NCBI RefSeq assembly: GCF_015209505.1
Contig: NZ_JADEYC010000001.1
Location: 89,120 to 153,119 of the forward strand
Length of the DNA stretch: 64,000 nt
Origin: Saccharopolyspora montiporae
Lineage (GTDB): Bacteria > Actinomycetota > Actinomycetes > Mycobacteriales > Pseudonocardiaceae
Direction: 5' to 3'
A model generated the notes under the pieces. The model saw only the letters and a program-made list of their open reading frames with translations. It was not told the DNA's origin and did not search any database. Both the position numbers and the translations under genes were made by a program. Positions 17,736 to 26,841 of the stretch are shown one piece after another; the stretch's first letter is position 1, and each line of letters starts with the position of its first letter.

Positions 17736-18950
17736 GTGCACGACTCATCCCGCTTCGACGTCGCGGTCGTCGGCGCAGGCCCGCTCGGCGCCGCGACCGC
17801 CCGGCACCTCACCGACCGGGGAGCGTCGGTCCTGATCGTCGGGCCCGCCGAGCCGGACCGCTTCGACGACCATCGCGGAGTGTGGGCCGGCTACTACGAC
17901 CAGGGGCGGCTCGCGCACGTGCTCGAAGTACCGCTGGTGACCTCACTGCTGGCCACCCGCTCGATCCGCCGGTTCCCCGACCTGCGCGAGCGCTCCGGCG
18001 TGGAGTTCACCGCACCGACCCACTCGCTGTGCGTGCTGCCCGACGTGTCCGGACATCCGCAGGCCGCGGAGTGGTTCGACAGCAGCCGTCTGGTGCGCAA
18101 CGCCGAGGACCTCGGTGTTGCGGTCGAGCAGCTCGGCGAGGACGAGCTCCGCTCGACCTATCCGCAGCTGCGGTTCGCCCCCGGGCACCTCGGCCTGGTC
18201 CAGCGCGACGCGCTGATCGTCAATCCGCGCGACCTCGTGCGCGCCGAGCTCACCGCCGCCACCTCGGCCGGAGCGGTGCTGGTCCGCGACGAGGTCACCG
18301 ACGTCAGCGAGCGCGCCGACGCGGTCCTGCTCACCACGACGTCCGGGGCGACGTGGCGGGCGGAGCAGGCCGTCATGGCTACCGGAGCAGCCTCCAACGC
18401 CACGGGGCTGCTCACCCATCCCCTGGAGATGAACACCTTCGGGGCCACCGTCGTGCTCGTCGAGGTTCCCGACCCGAACGCGATCGACATGCCGGCGATG
18501 ATGTACCTGAAGTCGACCGAGGACGGGCTCGACTTCGGTGGAATCGTGATGTCCCCGCTGCGCTACCCCGACGGCCGGTGGTACATCAAGGTCTCCGGCA
18601 CCAGCGTGCTGGACAACCCCCTTCGCACGGCGGACGAGATCGCCGCCTGGGTGCGCACCGGCGGGCGCCAGGACGACATCGGTGAGGCGCGAGCGTTGCT
18701 CGGGGAACTGCTGCCCGGGCACGAGCTCGGTCCGGCACGCACTCGCCCGTGCACGGTGTGCGAGACCGCGACCGGGCTGCCCTACATCGACCGGGTCGAC
18801 GATCGCACGACGATCGTGATCGAAGGCGAGCGCGGCGTGATGTCCGCCGACGAAATCGGTCGCCTGGCAGCGGACTTCACCGCATCCGGCACCTGGCAGG
18901 ACGGCATCCCGCACGAGGTGTTCCGGGCGCAATGGTCCGTTTCCGGCTGA
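17736..18950 (+). CDS. FAD-dependent oxidoreductase (DAO/sarcosine oxidase-like)
   Basis: The 404-residue protein has an N-terminal FAD-binding dinucleotide fold, VAVVGAGPLGAATARHL, at residues 9-27, followed by the acidic strand end near 37. The mid-protein shows 'GHLGLVQRDALIVNPRDLV', matching the D-amino-acid oxidase/sarcosine oxidase family, and the C-terminal 'GERGVMSADEIGRLAADF' matches the second FAD contact of that family. It probably oxidises an amine or amino acid. GTG at 17736 follows GAGGAGA with 7-nt spacing. Its neighbours give no substrate clue. Confidence 0.82.
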   Translation: MHDSSRFDVAVVGAGPLGAATARHLTDRGASVLIVGPAEPDRFDDHRGVWAGYYDQGRLAHVLEVPLVTSLLATRSIRRFPDLRERSGVEFTAPTHSLCVLPDVSGHPQAAEWFDSSRLVRNAEDLGVAVEQLGEDELRSTYPQLRFAPGHLGLVQRDALIVNPRDLVRAELTAATSAGAVLVRDEVTDVSERADAVLLTTTSGATWRAEQAVMATGAASNATGLLTHPLEMNTFGATVVLVEVPDPNAIDMPAMMYLKSTEDGLDFGGIVMSPLRYPDGRWYIKVSGTSVLDNPLRTADEIAAWVRTGGRQDDIGEARALLGELLPGHELGPARTRPCTVCETATGLPYIDRVDDRTTIVIEGERGVMSADEIGRLAADFTASGTWQDGIPHEVFRAQWSVSG

Positions 18951-19272
18951 CCCGACCGCCGAATCAGCGACCGGCGGGCGCAAGGGGGACAGGTGACCAG
19001 GGAACTCGTTGTGCTCAACGCCGTTTCGATCGCCGAGCGCGATGTCGACGAGGTCCACCCGCACTCCGGTGTTGAACGAGGTGGTGAACGTCCCAGGTGC
19101 GGGGATCCGCGGAGGACGAGGGTCCCGGCACGCGGCCCGCACCGGAATGGCACGCACCTCGGCGTTCTCGGCTCGCACCCCCGGACCGGCGGGATCGGGG
19201 CCGCGCACGGCGCGAACCCCGCGATCGCGGCATCGGTCGCGGGATTCGCGCGCGCTCGCTGCGGAGAACGTC
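18951..19272 (+). other. Intergenic region with no supported gene
   Basis: Several open frames cross these 322 bases on both strands, but none has a recognisable family, a ribosome binding site and a plausible composition together. A minus-strand stretch (FTTSFNTGVRVDLVDIALGD, about 19015-19090) looks weakly protein-like and could be a scrap of a lost gene. Confidence 0.3.
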
Positions 19273-19671
19273 CTAGGGCTCGGTGGTGATCGGGTCGCAG
19301 CTCCCGCAGCCCTTGTGCTGCGCGGCGACGATGTTGTTGCCGGGGCTGTCGATCTTCACCGACGTCGCTCCGGACTTCCAGGCGCTCCAGTTGCCCGTCT
19401 TGTACTTGACCCGGACCCAGGCGTGCCCATCGCAGGACCCGTCGTCGGCTTTACCGGTCAGCGCCTTGCCGGACTCGACGTAGCCGGCGTACGTGGTGCC
19501 GCAGAGCCGCTTCCACTGGACGTAGTTCGACGCCGCGGTATCCGGGGCGGTGGCCGCGGGCGGGGAAGAGCCCGCGGCGACCGGGGCCGCGGCGGCACCG
19601 GTGGCCGCCATTCCGGTCAGCATCGCGGCGGCGGCCAGAGCGAGGCTGCATCGTCGTACGACAGTGCTCAT
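19273..19671 (-). CDS. Small secreted protein with four-cysteine C-terminal region
   Basis: The 132-residue protein has a clear Sec signal peptide: basic n-region (VVRRCS), a hydrophobic core LALAAAAMLTG and a likely AAA cleavage site near residue 28. After an Ala/Pro-rich linker, the mature part holds cysteines at about 57 (KRLCGTTY), 80 (DGSCDGH) and a final CGSC pair. These suggest disulfides, and several Trp/Lys residues suggest ligand or wall contact. I do not recognise the family. Similar small exported proteins are common in Streptomyces and Pseudonocardiaceae. It is monocistronic. Confidence 0.7.
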   Translation of the reverse strand: MSTVVRRCSLALAAAAMLTGMAATGAAAAPVAAGSSPPAATAPDTAASNYVQWKRLCGTTYAGYVESGKALTGKADDGSCDGHAWVRVKYKTGNWSAWKSGATSVKIDSPGNNIVAAQHKGCGSCDPITTEP

Positions 19672-19844
19672 CTCGAATCTCCTCTCGCAATCGGGTTCGG
19701 GCGCCGGGCCCGGATCCGCACCGCAACGGCGCGGTCACCGCTGAGCTTCCAGGACGCCCACCGGATCCGGAATGTGTTTTCCGCGCTCGGCAAACACGCA
19801 CCCGGTATCGGAACGGGTGCCGTCCGGACGCCGCGGGCCATCTA

Positions 19845-19873
19845 TTGACATCATCAATCGTTGTTGCTTGCAT
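19845..19873 (+). promoter_or_regulatory. Possible promoter of the MHS-type transporter gene
   Basis: TTGACA (19845-19850) is a consensus -35 hexamer in an AT-rich patch. Seventeen bp later TTGCAT (19868-19873) is a poor -10. If used, transcription would start near 19880, giving a 75-nt leader before the GTG at 19955. Confidence 0.35.
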
Positions 19874-19954
19874 GTGAATCTGCTTCGAGCCGGAGACCGG
19901 CACCCGCGCTCGCACGGCACCCGCCCGAGCCGCACCAGACCCCGGGGAGTCCGC

Positions 19955-21265
19955 GTGCCCGCACACACCGCAAGCACCGCGCCCACGAACCCGCGGCGCG
20001 GCAAGGAGATTCGCCGGGTCGTGCTGTCCAGCTACCTCGGCAGCACGATCGAGTTCTACGACTTCCTGCTCTACGCCACCGCCGCCTCGCTGGTGTTCGG
20101 CCCGGTGTTCTTCACCGGACTCGACCCGCTGGCCGCCACGATCGCCTCGTACGGCACGTTCGCCGCCGGCTACCTCGCGCGCCCGCTCGGCGGGCTCGTG
20201 CTCGGCCACTTCGGCGACCGAATCGGCCGCAAGCGGATGCTCGTGCTGTCCATGACCATCATGGGCGTGGCCTCGTTCCTCATCGGCCTCGTCCCACCCG
20301 CCTCGGCCATCGGCTCGTGGGGCGCGATCATCCTGGTGGGACTGCGCATCTGCCAGGGCATCGCGGTCGGCGGCGAATGGGGCGGGGCGGCCCTGATGTC
20401 GCTGGAACACGCCGACCGCAAGCAGCGCGGGTTCGCCGCCTCGTTCACCAACGCCGGAGCACCGTCCGGCGCGGTGCTCGGCACGCTGCTGATGAGCGCG
20501 TTCGCGACCCTGCCCCGCGAGCAGTTCCTGGCCTGGGGCTGGCGGATCCCGTTCCTGCTCTCGGCCGCACTGCTCGTGCTGGGCCTGTTCGTGCGCTCCC
20601 GCGTCGCGGAGAGCCCGATCTTCCAGGAGGCGATGCGCAGCAGCCCGCCGCGGCGGCGCGCACCCGTGCTCGACGTGCTGCGCAGGCCGCGAACCCTGCT
20701 GCTGAACATGCTCGGGTGCAGCGGCAGCTTCGCCATCCAGATCCTGTTCGCCACGTTCGCGATCACCTACGCCTCGGCGGCCGGCGCCGACGAGCAGCTG
20801 GTGCTGCTGAGCTTCGCGATCGCCTCGTTCCTGCAGATCGGCACCGTGCTCGCCTTCGGCAAGCTGTCCGATGTGGTCGGTCGCCGACCGGTGATGCTCG
20901 GCGGCCTGGCCCTGTTCGCGCTGCTGCTGCACCCCCTGTTCGGCTGGCTGGGCTCAGGCAACGGCACGCTGGTCTTCCTCGCGTTCCTGGTGGGCCTGAC
21001 CTGCCACGCGATGACCTACGGCCCGATGGCGGCCTACATCTCCGAGCAGGTCGGCACCACCTCCCGCTACACCGGCGCCTCGCTGGGCTACCAGGGAGCG
21101 ACGCTGCTCGGCGCGGGGCTGACCCCGGTGGTGCTGGCCTCGCTGCACGCCGCGCACCGCACGCCTACCCCGCTGGTGTGGTTCATGGTCACGGTCTGCG
21201 CGCTCAGCGCCGCGGCGGTGCTGGCGACCCGGGAGAGCAAGGACAACGACCTGCAGGCCCTGTGA
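19955..21265 (+). CDS. MFS transporter, metabolite:H+ symporter (MHS) family
   Basis: The 436-residue, 12-helix protein has the MHS hallmarks: 'SSYLGSTIEFYDFLLYATAA' at the N-terminus, 'GDRIGRKRMLVLSMTIMG' in the loop 2-3 motif, and 'GEWGGAALMSLEHA' in TM4-5. The family imports organic acids, betaine or shikimate with protons. GTG at 19955 is chosen because CGGGGAG lies 5 nt upstream and the protein then starts just before TM1. The in-frame upstream extension is unlike transporter sequence. Confidence 0.85.
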   Translation: MPAHTASTAPTNPRRGKEIRRVVLSSYLGSTIEFYDFLLYATAASLVFGPVFFTGLDPLAATIASYGTFAAGYLARPLGGLVLGHFGDRIGRKRMLVLSMTIMGVASFLIGLVPPASAIGSWGAIILVGLRICQGIAVGGEWGGAALMSLEHADRKQRGFAASFTNAGAPSGAVLGTLLMSAFATLPREQFLAWGWRIPFLLSAALLVLGLFVRSRVAESPIFQEAMRSSPPRRRAPVLDVLRRPRTLLLNMLGCSGSFAIQILFATFAITYASAAGADEQLVLLSFAIASFLQIGTVLAFGKLSDVVGRRPVMLGGLALFALLLHPLFGWLGSGNGTLVFLAFLVGLTCHAMTYGPMAAYISEQVGTTSRYTGASLGYQGATLLGAGLTPVVLASLHAAHRTPTPLVWFMVTVCALSAAAVLATRESKDNDLQAL

Positions 21266-21323
21266 CGCGCTGAGCCCGCGCCCGCGTGCACGGCCGAATC
21301 CGCGGCCAGGCACACTCGGCGTC

Positions 21324-21815
21324 GTGCACCTGCTGCTGATCGCCGACACGCACGTGCCCAAGCGCGCCACGACCCTGCCCGACGAGGTGTGGGCCGCGGC
21401 CGAATCCGCCGACGTGGTGGTGCACGCCGGCGACTGGATGACCGCCGCGCTGCACGACGAGCTGCACGAGCGCACCCGCAGGCTCATCGGCGTGTTCGGC
21501 AACAACGACGGCCCTGACCTGCGGGAACGACTCCCCGAGGCCGCCCACGTCGAGCTCGGCGGCCTGCGGGTGGCGGTGATCCACGAAACGGGTGCGTCCC
21601 AGGGCCGCGAGGCGCGCTGCGACCGGTGGTTCCCGGACACCGATCTGCTCGTGTTCGGCCACAGCCACATCCCGTGGGACAGTACGACGCCGCGCGGTCT
21701 GCGCCTGCTCAACCCGGGTTCGCCGACCGACCGCCGCAAGCAACCGCACCACACGTACCTGACCGCCGAGATCACCGGTGGTCGGCTGCACGAGGTCGCC
21801 CTGCACCGGCTGTGA
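21324..21815 (+). CDS. YfcE/MJ0936-type metallophosphoesterase
   Basis: The 163-residue protein is the small calcineurin-like phosphodiesterase type. Its metal ligands are visible in order: ADTH (residues 7-10), HAGDW (near 34), GNND (near 59), an HETG motif (near 91) and GHSH (near 116). Such enzymes hydrolyse phosphodiesters with Mn or Ni, and the physiological substrate is usually unknown. The GTG start has no strong ribosome binding site. It lies 58 bp after the transporter on the same strand. Confidence 0.85.
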   Translation: MHLLLIADTHVPKRATTLPDEVWAAAESADVVVHAGDWMTAALHDELHERTRRLIGVFGNNDGPDLRERLPEAAHVELGGLRVAVIHETGASQGREARCDRWFPDTDLLVFGHSHIPWDSTTPRGLRLLNPGSPTDRRKQPHHTYLTAEITGGRLHEVALHRL

Positions 21816-22017
21816 ACCGGCACCACCGGGCAGCGGGTCGGCGATCTCGTTGACACGGGTGTCGGGCGAACGGCTACCGTGTCCGGTGATGGAGTGCTTC
21901 GCGGCCTGGCGCATCCGCCGGTGAGATCCCGCTGGCCGCTGCCGCATGGCAGCGCCGCGGTCGAGCAGGTCCGCTGAACCCGCACGCTCGGCTCATCGAG
22001 CCGGAAGGAGCGCTCGC

Positions 22018-22500
22018 ATGCTCATCCGTTCGTTCGTCCCGAACGACCTCACCGCCATCACTCAGCTCACCATCGACACCTTCGGACCGTTCTACGAGGA
22101 GCATTTCCGGCCCCTGGTCGGTGAGCTGATCTTCGCCAACCAACACGGGAACTGGCGCACCGATTACCACCGCCAGGTGGCCGCGCTGCACGATCCCGAC
22201 CAGCACAAGCACCTCGCGATCGCCGACGTCGACGGTGCGATCGCGGGATACGTCGCGTTCTCCGTCGATCCCGAGAACCGCAACGGCAACGTCGAGATGC
22301 TCGCCGTCGACGAGCAGCACCGCAGGCTCGGAGCGGGCCGCGAGCTGTGCGAACACGCCTTCGCCGAGATGCGCGAGCTCGGCGCGGACGTCGTGGAGAT
22401 CGGCACCGGCGGCGATCCGTTCCACGCCCCGGCCCGCGCGCTCTACGAGGAGCTCGGCTGCACGCCGCTGCCGGTGACCGTCTACTACCGGCAGTTGTGA
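22018..22500 (+). CDS. GNAT-family N-acetyltransferase
   Basis: The 160-residue protein begins MLIRSFVPNDLTAIT. It has the acetyl-CoA binding segment 'VEMLAVDEQHRRLGAGRELCEHAF' (motif A with the R-x-x-G-A-G variant near residues 100-115) and a C-terminal 'ALYEELGCTPLPVTVYYRQ'. The ATG at 22018 follows GGAAGGAG with an ideal gap, which decides the start. The substrate is unknown. A hairpin terminator follows. Confidence 0.85.
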   Translation: MLIRSFVPNDLTAITQLTIDTFGPFYEEHFRPLVGELIFANQHGNWRTDYHRQVAALHDPDQHKHLAIADVDGAIAGYVAFSVDPENRNGNVEMLAVDEQHRRLGAGRELCEHAFAEMRELGADVVEIGTGGDPFHAPARALYEELGCTPLPVTVYYRQL

Positions 22501-22507
22501 TCACGCG

Positions 22508-22545
22508 ACCGGGGTGGACGGCCGCAGGGGCCCGTCCACCCCGGT
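22508..22545 (+). terminator. Hairpin terminator after GNAT gene
   Basis: A perfect 14-bp stem (22508-22521 with 22532-22545) is formed around a 10-nt loop, starting 7 bp after the acetyltransferase stop. No T-run follows, as often in actinobacteria. Confidence 0.6.
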
Positions 22546-22631
22546 CCGACCACTCCGGACGGTGGCATCAGGCGAATCCGTCCGCGAACTGACAGTGTCC
22601 GCGCTGTACCCAGTAGGAAGAGGCCACCAGC

Positions 22632-23483
22632 ATGATCGTCGTCACCGGCGCCACCGGCGGGTTGGGCAGCGCCACCGTCGAGAACCTCCTCACGCGCGTA
22701 CCCGCCGACCGGATCGGCGTCAGCGTCCGCGAGGTCGCCGGGGCGCAGCACTTCGCCGATCGCGGCGTCCGCGTGCGGCAGGGCTCCTACGAGGATCCGG
22801 CTGCGCTGCGGGACGCGTTCGCCGGTGCCGACCAGGTGCTCCTGGTGTCGGGCAACGACCCGGCGGCCGACCTGGTCGGCCTGCATCGCAACGCCATCGA
22901 GGCCGCCGTCGCCGCAGGCGCCCAGCGGATCGTCTACACGAGCCAGCAGGGCGCCGTCCCCGGCAACCCGTACCGGCCGTCGGAATTCCACATCGCCACC
23001 GAGACCGTGCTCGCCGAGTCCGGAGTGGCCTGGACCGCGCTGCGCAACGGCGCCTACGGTCCACTGGACCAGGTACTCGGCCCGTGGCAGCAGACCGGGG
23101 AGATCGCCCGACCGCAGGACGGTCCCGTCCCCTACACCGACCGCGCGGACGTCGCCGAAGCCACTGCGATCATCCTCGCCGGTGACCGCTCCTTCGAGGG
23201 CCCGATCACCCTCAGCGCGCCGACCGCCGTCACCTTCGACGATCTCGCCGCGATCGCCTCCGACCTGACCGGCCGCACCATCGAGCGCACCGTCCTGGAC
23301 GACGAGCAGTGGGTCGCCGACCAGATCACGGCCGGGGTCCCCGAGCAGGCGGCTCGGCTGATGCTCTCCTGGTACGAGGCCAGCCGCGCAGGCTACTTCG
23401 CAGCAGCCGATCCCCTGCTCGCCGAACTCCTCGGCCGCGAGCCGCGCAGCGCCGCCGACCGGCTCGCGGCCGGCATCGCCTGA
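22632..23483 (+). CDS. NmrA/QorB-like NAD(P)H:quinone oxidoreductase
   Basis: The 283-residue atypical SDR has the NAD(P) motif VTGATGGLGSATVENLL at residues 4-20. It also has the segments 'YTSQQGAVPGNPY' and 'TETVLAESGVAWTALRNGAYG' that mark the QorB/NmrA group. QorB proteins reduce quinones with NADPH. It lies between two hairpins, so it is monocistronic. ATG at 22632 is preceded by GGAAGAGG. It converges with the catalase gene. Confidence 0.83.
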   Translation: MIVVTGATGGLGSATVENLLTRVPADRIGVSVREVAGAQHFADRGVRVRQGSYEDPAALRDAFAGADQVLLVSGNDPAADLVGLHRNAIEAAVAAGAQRIVYTSQQGAVPGNPYRPSEFHIATETVLAESGVAWTALRNGAYGPLDQVLGPWQQTGEIARPQDGPVPYTDRADVAEATAIILAGDRSFEGPITLSAPTAVTFDDLAAIASDLTGRTIERTVLDDEQWVADQITAGVPEQAARLMLSWYEASRAGYFAAADPLLAELLGREPRSAADRLAAGIA

Positions 23484-23521
23484 AACGGGCTCCGAGAGCC
23501 GGGGTGCGACTCCCCGACGAA

Positions 23522-23563
23522 CCGGCGCTGGCCTGTCCTCCGCGGAGGACAGGCCAGCGCCGG
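23522..23563. terminator. Perfect 42-bp palindrome between convergent genes
   Basis: CCGGCGCTGGCCTGTCCTCC (23522-23541) is followed by GC and then its exact reverse complement (23544-23563). It sits midway between the convergent quinone reductase and catalase genes, so it most likely terminates transcription from both sides. It has no T-run. Confidence 0.7.
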
Positions 23564-23582
23564 GTGCGCCCACGTGGTCAGG

Positions 23583-25064
23583 TCAGTCGTTGACCTGCGC
23601 GTAGTACGCCTTCTCGATGTTCTCGCCGACTTCCTGGTCGATGTTCTTCCAGTACTGGAAGACCCGCGAGAGGACCGGCTCGACGACGCCGCCGAGCAGC
23701 GCGCCGGTCACGGTCTGCACGAGGCGCTGCCGCTCCTCCTCGGAGAAGACCTCGCGCACGAGGGTGTGCGCCTGCCCGAAGTCGTCGTCCGCCGAGTGCA
23801 GCGAGTAGGCCGACCGCACGAGTTCGCCGTCGGACTCCCAGCCGTTGTCCACCGGGCCCTGCTCGTCCTGGTACGCGCGCCCGTAGGAATTTGGCGCGTA
23901 CACCGGTGCGTCACCGGAGTGGTAGAACTGCATCGCGCCCTCCTTGTCGTAGGAGTTGGTGGGCACGACCGGACGGTTCACCGGAAGCTGGTTAAAGTTG
24001 GTGCCCAGCCGGTTCCGGTGCGCGTCGGGGTAGGAGAACACTCGACCCAGCAGCATCTTGTCCGGTGAGATGCCGGTGCCCGGAACCGTGTTGGACGGGC
24101 TGAACGCCGCCTGCTCGACTTCCGCGAAGTGGTTGGCCGGGTTCTGGTTCAGGGTGAACCGGCCCACCGGGATGCGCGGGTAGTCCTCCTTCGGCCAGAC
24201 CTTGGTGAGGTCGAACGGGTTGAAGCGGTACTCCTTCGCGTCCTCGTAGGGCATGATCTGCACTTCGAGTCGCCACGACGGGTAGTCACCGTTCCTGATC
24301 GAGTCGAACAGGTCGCGGCGGTGGGTATCGGCGTCCTTGCCGGCCAGTTCGTCGGCTTCCTCGTTGGTGAGGGTCTGCACGCCCTGCTCGGTGAGGAAGT
24401 GGTACTTGACCCAGAACTTCTCGCCGTCCTCGTTGACCCACATGTAGGTGTGCGAGGAGTAGCCGTTCATGTGGCGCCAGGTGCGCGGCAGACCGCGGTC
24501 GCCCATGAGGTAGCTGACCTGGTGGGCGCTTTCCGGGGACAGCGACCAGAAGTCCCACTGCATGTTGTTGTCGCGCAGGCCCGAGTCGGGGGTGCGCTTC
24601 TGCGAGTGGATGAAGTCCGGGAACTTCATGGGATCGCGGACGAAGAACGTCGGCGTGTTGTTGCCGACGATGTCGAAGTTGCCGTCCTGCGTGTAGAACT
24701 TCAACGCGAAACCGCGGACGTCGCGCCAGGTATCGGGCGAACCGAGCTCACCGGCCACGGTGGAGAACCGGGCCAGCATCGGCGTCTTCGTCCCCTTCTG
24801 GAACAGCTTCGCCTTGGTGTAGCGCGAAACGTCCTCGGTGATCTCCAGCTCACCGAACGCGCCGGAACCCTTCGCGTGCGGGCTCCGCTCCGGGATGCGC
24901 TCGCGGTCGAACCGAGCGAGCTTCTCCACGAGCGCGACGTCGTGCAGCAGCAGCGGGCCGTTCGGGCCCACGCTCAGCGAATGGGCGTCGCTCTCCCGGG
25001 GTGCACCGGATTCGGTGGTCGACGGCTTCGAGGAGGTGTGGTCCGTGGTGGGATCAGTAGTCAT
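23583..25064 (-). CDS. katA: Monofunctional haem catalase
   Basis: The 493-residue protein has the size of small-subunit (clade 3) catalases. The distal His lies in '[17 protein letters not shown]', the distal Asn region in '[19 protein letters not shown]', and the proximal haem Tyr in '[14 protein letters not shown]'. It disproportionates hydrogen peroxide in the cytoplasm. ATG at 25064 follows AGGAG with 7-nt spacing and is preferred to an upstream in-frame start. It is the second gene after a Fur-family regulator with a 131-bp gap, the classic peroxide-responsive furA-kat arrangement. Confidence 0.93.
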   Translation of the reverse strand: MTTDPTTDHTSSKPSTTESGAPRESDAHSLSVGPNGPLLLHDVALVEKLARFDRERIPERSPHAKGSGAFGELEITEDVSRYTKAKLFQKGTKTPMLARFSTVAGELGSPDTWRDVRGFALKFYTQDGNFDIVGNNTPTFFVRDPMKFPDFIHSQKRTPDSGLRDNNMQWDFWSLSPESAHQVSYLMGDRGLPRTWRHMNGYSSHTYMWVNEDGEKFWVKYHFLTEQGVQTLTNEEADELAGKDADTHRRDLFDSIRNGDYPSWRLEVQIMPYEDAKEYRFNPFDLTKVWPKEDYPRIPVGRFTLNQNPANHFAEVEQAAFSPSNTVPGTGISPDKMLLGRVFSYPDAHRNRLGTNFNQLPVNRPVVPTNSYDKEGAMQFYHSGDAPVYAPNSYGRAYQDEQGPVDNGWESDGELVRSAYSLHSADDDFGQAHTLVREVFSEEERQRLVQTVTGALLGGVVEPVLSRVFQYWKNIDQEVGENIEKAYYAQVND

Positions 25065-25195
25065 GAAAGTTCTCCTAGGTGAACTGTCCGACGAGGTGAC
25101 CGTGAACCGACCGCTCGGGAACTGGGGCGGCATCGCCGTCCTCGTGACGGTGGCGGTTCGGCCTCCCGCTGCATTTCGGACGATGATCGGCGGTA

Positions 25196-25681
25196 TCAAC
25201 GGGTTTCAGCGTCTTCGGCATCGACCCCCTTTCGCTCCGCGGGGCTGCGGCACGTGGAACACACGCCGCGGAACATCAGCTCTGCTTCTTCCACGTCGAA
25301 TCCGAGATCGTCGGCGGGGTCGAGGCAGGGCGCCGCACCGATCGCGCAGGGAACGTCCTCGAGCCGCCCGCAGATCCGGCACACCATGTGGTGGTGGTTG
25401 TCGTGCCGATGGATCTCGTAGCGCGCCGCGCTACGCGCGTCGACGTCGACACGTCGCAGGAGGCCCGCTCCGGTCAAGGCGTTGAGCACGTCGTAGACGG
25501 CTTGCTTGGACACGGTGCCGAGACGTTCGCGCACCGCGGCGGTGACGTCGTCCGCTTCGGCGTGCGGGGCCGCGGCCACGGCGTCGAGCGTGGCCACGCG
25601 CGGTGCGGTCACGCGCAGACCTGCCGCCTGCAGTTCGGCGCGCGACCGCTGTTCGAGGTCGTCCTGGTGCGTCGACGGCAT
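25196..25681 (-). CDS. furA: Fur-family peroxide/iron-responsive repressor (FurA/CatR-like)
   Basis: The 161-residue protein has an N-terminal winged helix (recognition region '[20 protein letters not shown]', residues 56-75). The regulatory metal site lies around '[11 protein letters not shown]' (91-101), and two CxxC pairs, Cys101/Cys104 and Cys141/Cys144, form the structural zinc site. In actinobacteria FurA/CatR represses itself and the adjacent catalase, and is inactivated by peroxide. Here it directly precedes katA. Its promoter appears leaderless, as known for mycobacterial furA. Confidence 0.9.
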   Translation of the reverse strand: MPSTHQDDLEQRSRAELQAAGLRVTAPRVATLDAVAAAPHAEADDVTAAVRERLGTVSKQAVYDVLNALTGAGLLRRVDVDARSAARYEIHRHDNHHHMVCRICGRLEDVPCAIGAAPCLDPADDLGFDVEEAELMFRGVCSTCRSPAERKGVDAEDAETR

Positions 25682-25687
25682 GACCTC

Positions 25688-25721
25688 ACGGTACCACTAA
25701 TCTGGATTGGTTCAAGTTTAA
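25688..25721 (-). promoter_or_regulatory. Leaderless furA promoter with AT-rich operator
   Basis: On the minus strand TTGAAC (25715-25710) and TACCGT (25693-25688) are spaced by 16 bp. The expected start point then falls on the A of the ATG at 25681, so the mRNA would be leaderless. The region 25697-25721 (CTTAAACTTGAACC and following) is the only AT-rich block nearby. It covers the -35, where FurA sites lie in related genera. Confidence 0.6.
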
Positions 25722-25846
25722 GCGCGAGCAGGCATTCACCACGCTCCCCGGAAGGGAGCCGACTCACATGATCGGTGGTGCCCGTCGCACGGGAACGCAG
25801 ATCTTGTGACACTCAGCGCGCGACAATCTGCTGAGCGCAGGGCATT

Positions 25847-26671
25847 TCACCCGCGGCCGGATCGGTTGCGTTGGCGGAACGCTTCGTAGAGCACCGTGGT
25901 GGCCGCGTTGGCCGCGTTGAGCGAGCTGGCGCTGCCGCGCATCGGGATGTGCACCACGTGGTCGCAGAGCTCGCGCCAGGACGCGCTCAACCCGGCCGTC
26001 TCGTTGCCGACCAGCAGCAGCACCGGTCCGGTGAGGTCGAAATCGGCGATGTCGGTGTCGCCGTGCTCATCGGTGCCCACGATCGGCACCGGGGTTCCGG
26101 CGGCGCGCTGCTCAACCAGCCAGGCTGTGACGTCACGGGGCGAGGGGACGCGGACGGCGGGCACCGTGAACAGCGAACCCGTGCTGGCGCGAACGGATTT
26201 CGGGTCGTACACATCCGCGGCATGCCCGGTCACGATCAGCCCGTCCGCGCCGAACGCGTCCGCGGAGCGCAGGAGCGAGCCGATGTTGCCAGGGCTGGTG
26301 GGCCGGTCGAACAGCACACCGAGGAACCCTTCGCCCACCCCGATCCGGTGCAGGTCGTCGGCGGGGAGTTCCAGCACGGCGATGAGCTCGGCCGTCGATT
26401 CGTTCTTCTCGCTGAGCTCGGCCAGCAGCTCACCGGACAGCGCGAACCGTTCCGCCGGCACGCGGTGCAGCAGGCCCTGCGCCCACTGCGACATCGTCCG
26501 GTCCCCGTCGTAGAGCAGCGCGCGGATCGGCCAGCCCTGCTCGACGGCGATGGTGATCGGCCGCACGCCCTGCACCAGGAACTCGCGCTGGCGCTGCCGC
26601 TTGGTGCGGTTGGTCAGCAGTGCCTGCCACTGCTGGAAATGGGCGTTGCGCGAGGTGATCTTGCGGGCCAC
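25847..26671 (-). CDS. TrmH/SpoU-family RNA 2'-O-methyltransferase
   Basis: The 274-residue protein has an N-terminal substrate-binding part (residues 1-100, 'RNAHFQQWQALLTNRTKRQR') and a SPOUT knot domain. That domain has motif 1 'DRPTSPGNIGSLLRSADAFGADG', motif 2 'LLVGNETAGLS' and motif 3 'RGSASSLNAANAATTVLYEA' (each shown within its limits). The enzyme methylates ribose in tRNA or rRNA using SAM, and the target is not deducible. GTG at 26671 follows GAAAGG with 6-nt spacing. The ATG five bases upstream is out of frame. Confidence 0.85.
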   Translation of the reverse strand: MARKITSRNAHFQQWQALLTNRTKRQRQREFLVQGVRPITIAVEQGWPIRALLYDGDRTMSQWAQGLLHRVPAERFALSGELLAELSEKNESTAELIAVLELPADDLHRIGVGEGFLGVLFDRPTSPGNIGSLLRSADAFGADGLIVTGHAADVYDPKSVRASTGSLFTVPAVRVPSPRDVTAWLVEQRAAGTPVPIVGTDEHGDTDIADFDLTGPVLLLVGNETAGLSASWRELCDHVVHIPMRGSASSLNAANAATTVLYEAFRQRNRSGRG

Positions 26672-26841
26672 GATGCACCTTTCGACGTCCTTCGAGGGCC
26701 TCGCGCACTCGCCGCCGGTCGGCCTCCCGTTGTCCGGGGCACCCGGATGTCCGCGCGTGCCACCGCGGTGCAGCCTATCGAGGCGGGCGCAAGAGCGGCG
26801 GCGGACCGCGCCCTGCCGGTCCGCCGCCGCTGCGCCCCGGT

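Noticed and set aside
19772..19954. In-frame N-terminal extension of the MHS transporter containing INRCCLHVNLLRAG, reminiscent of a cysteine leader
   Set aside because: No stop codon separates it from the transporter frame, and a good ribosome binding site supports GTG at 19955. The resemblance to the leader motif is partial.
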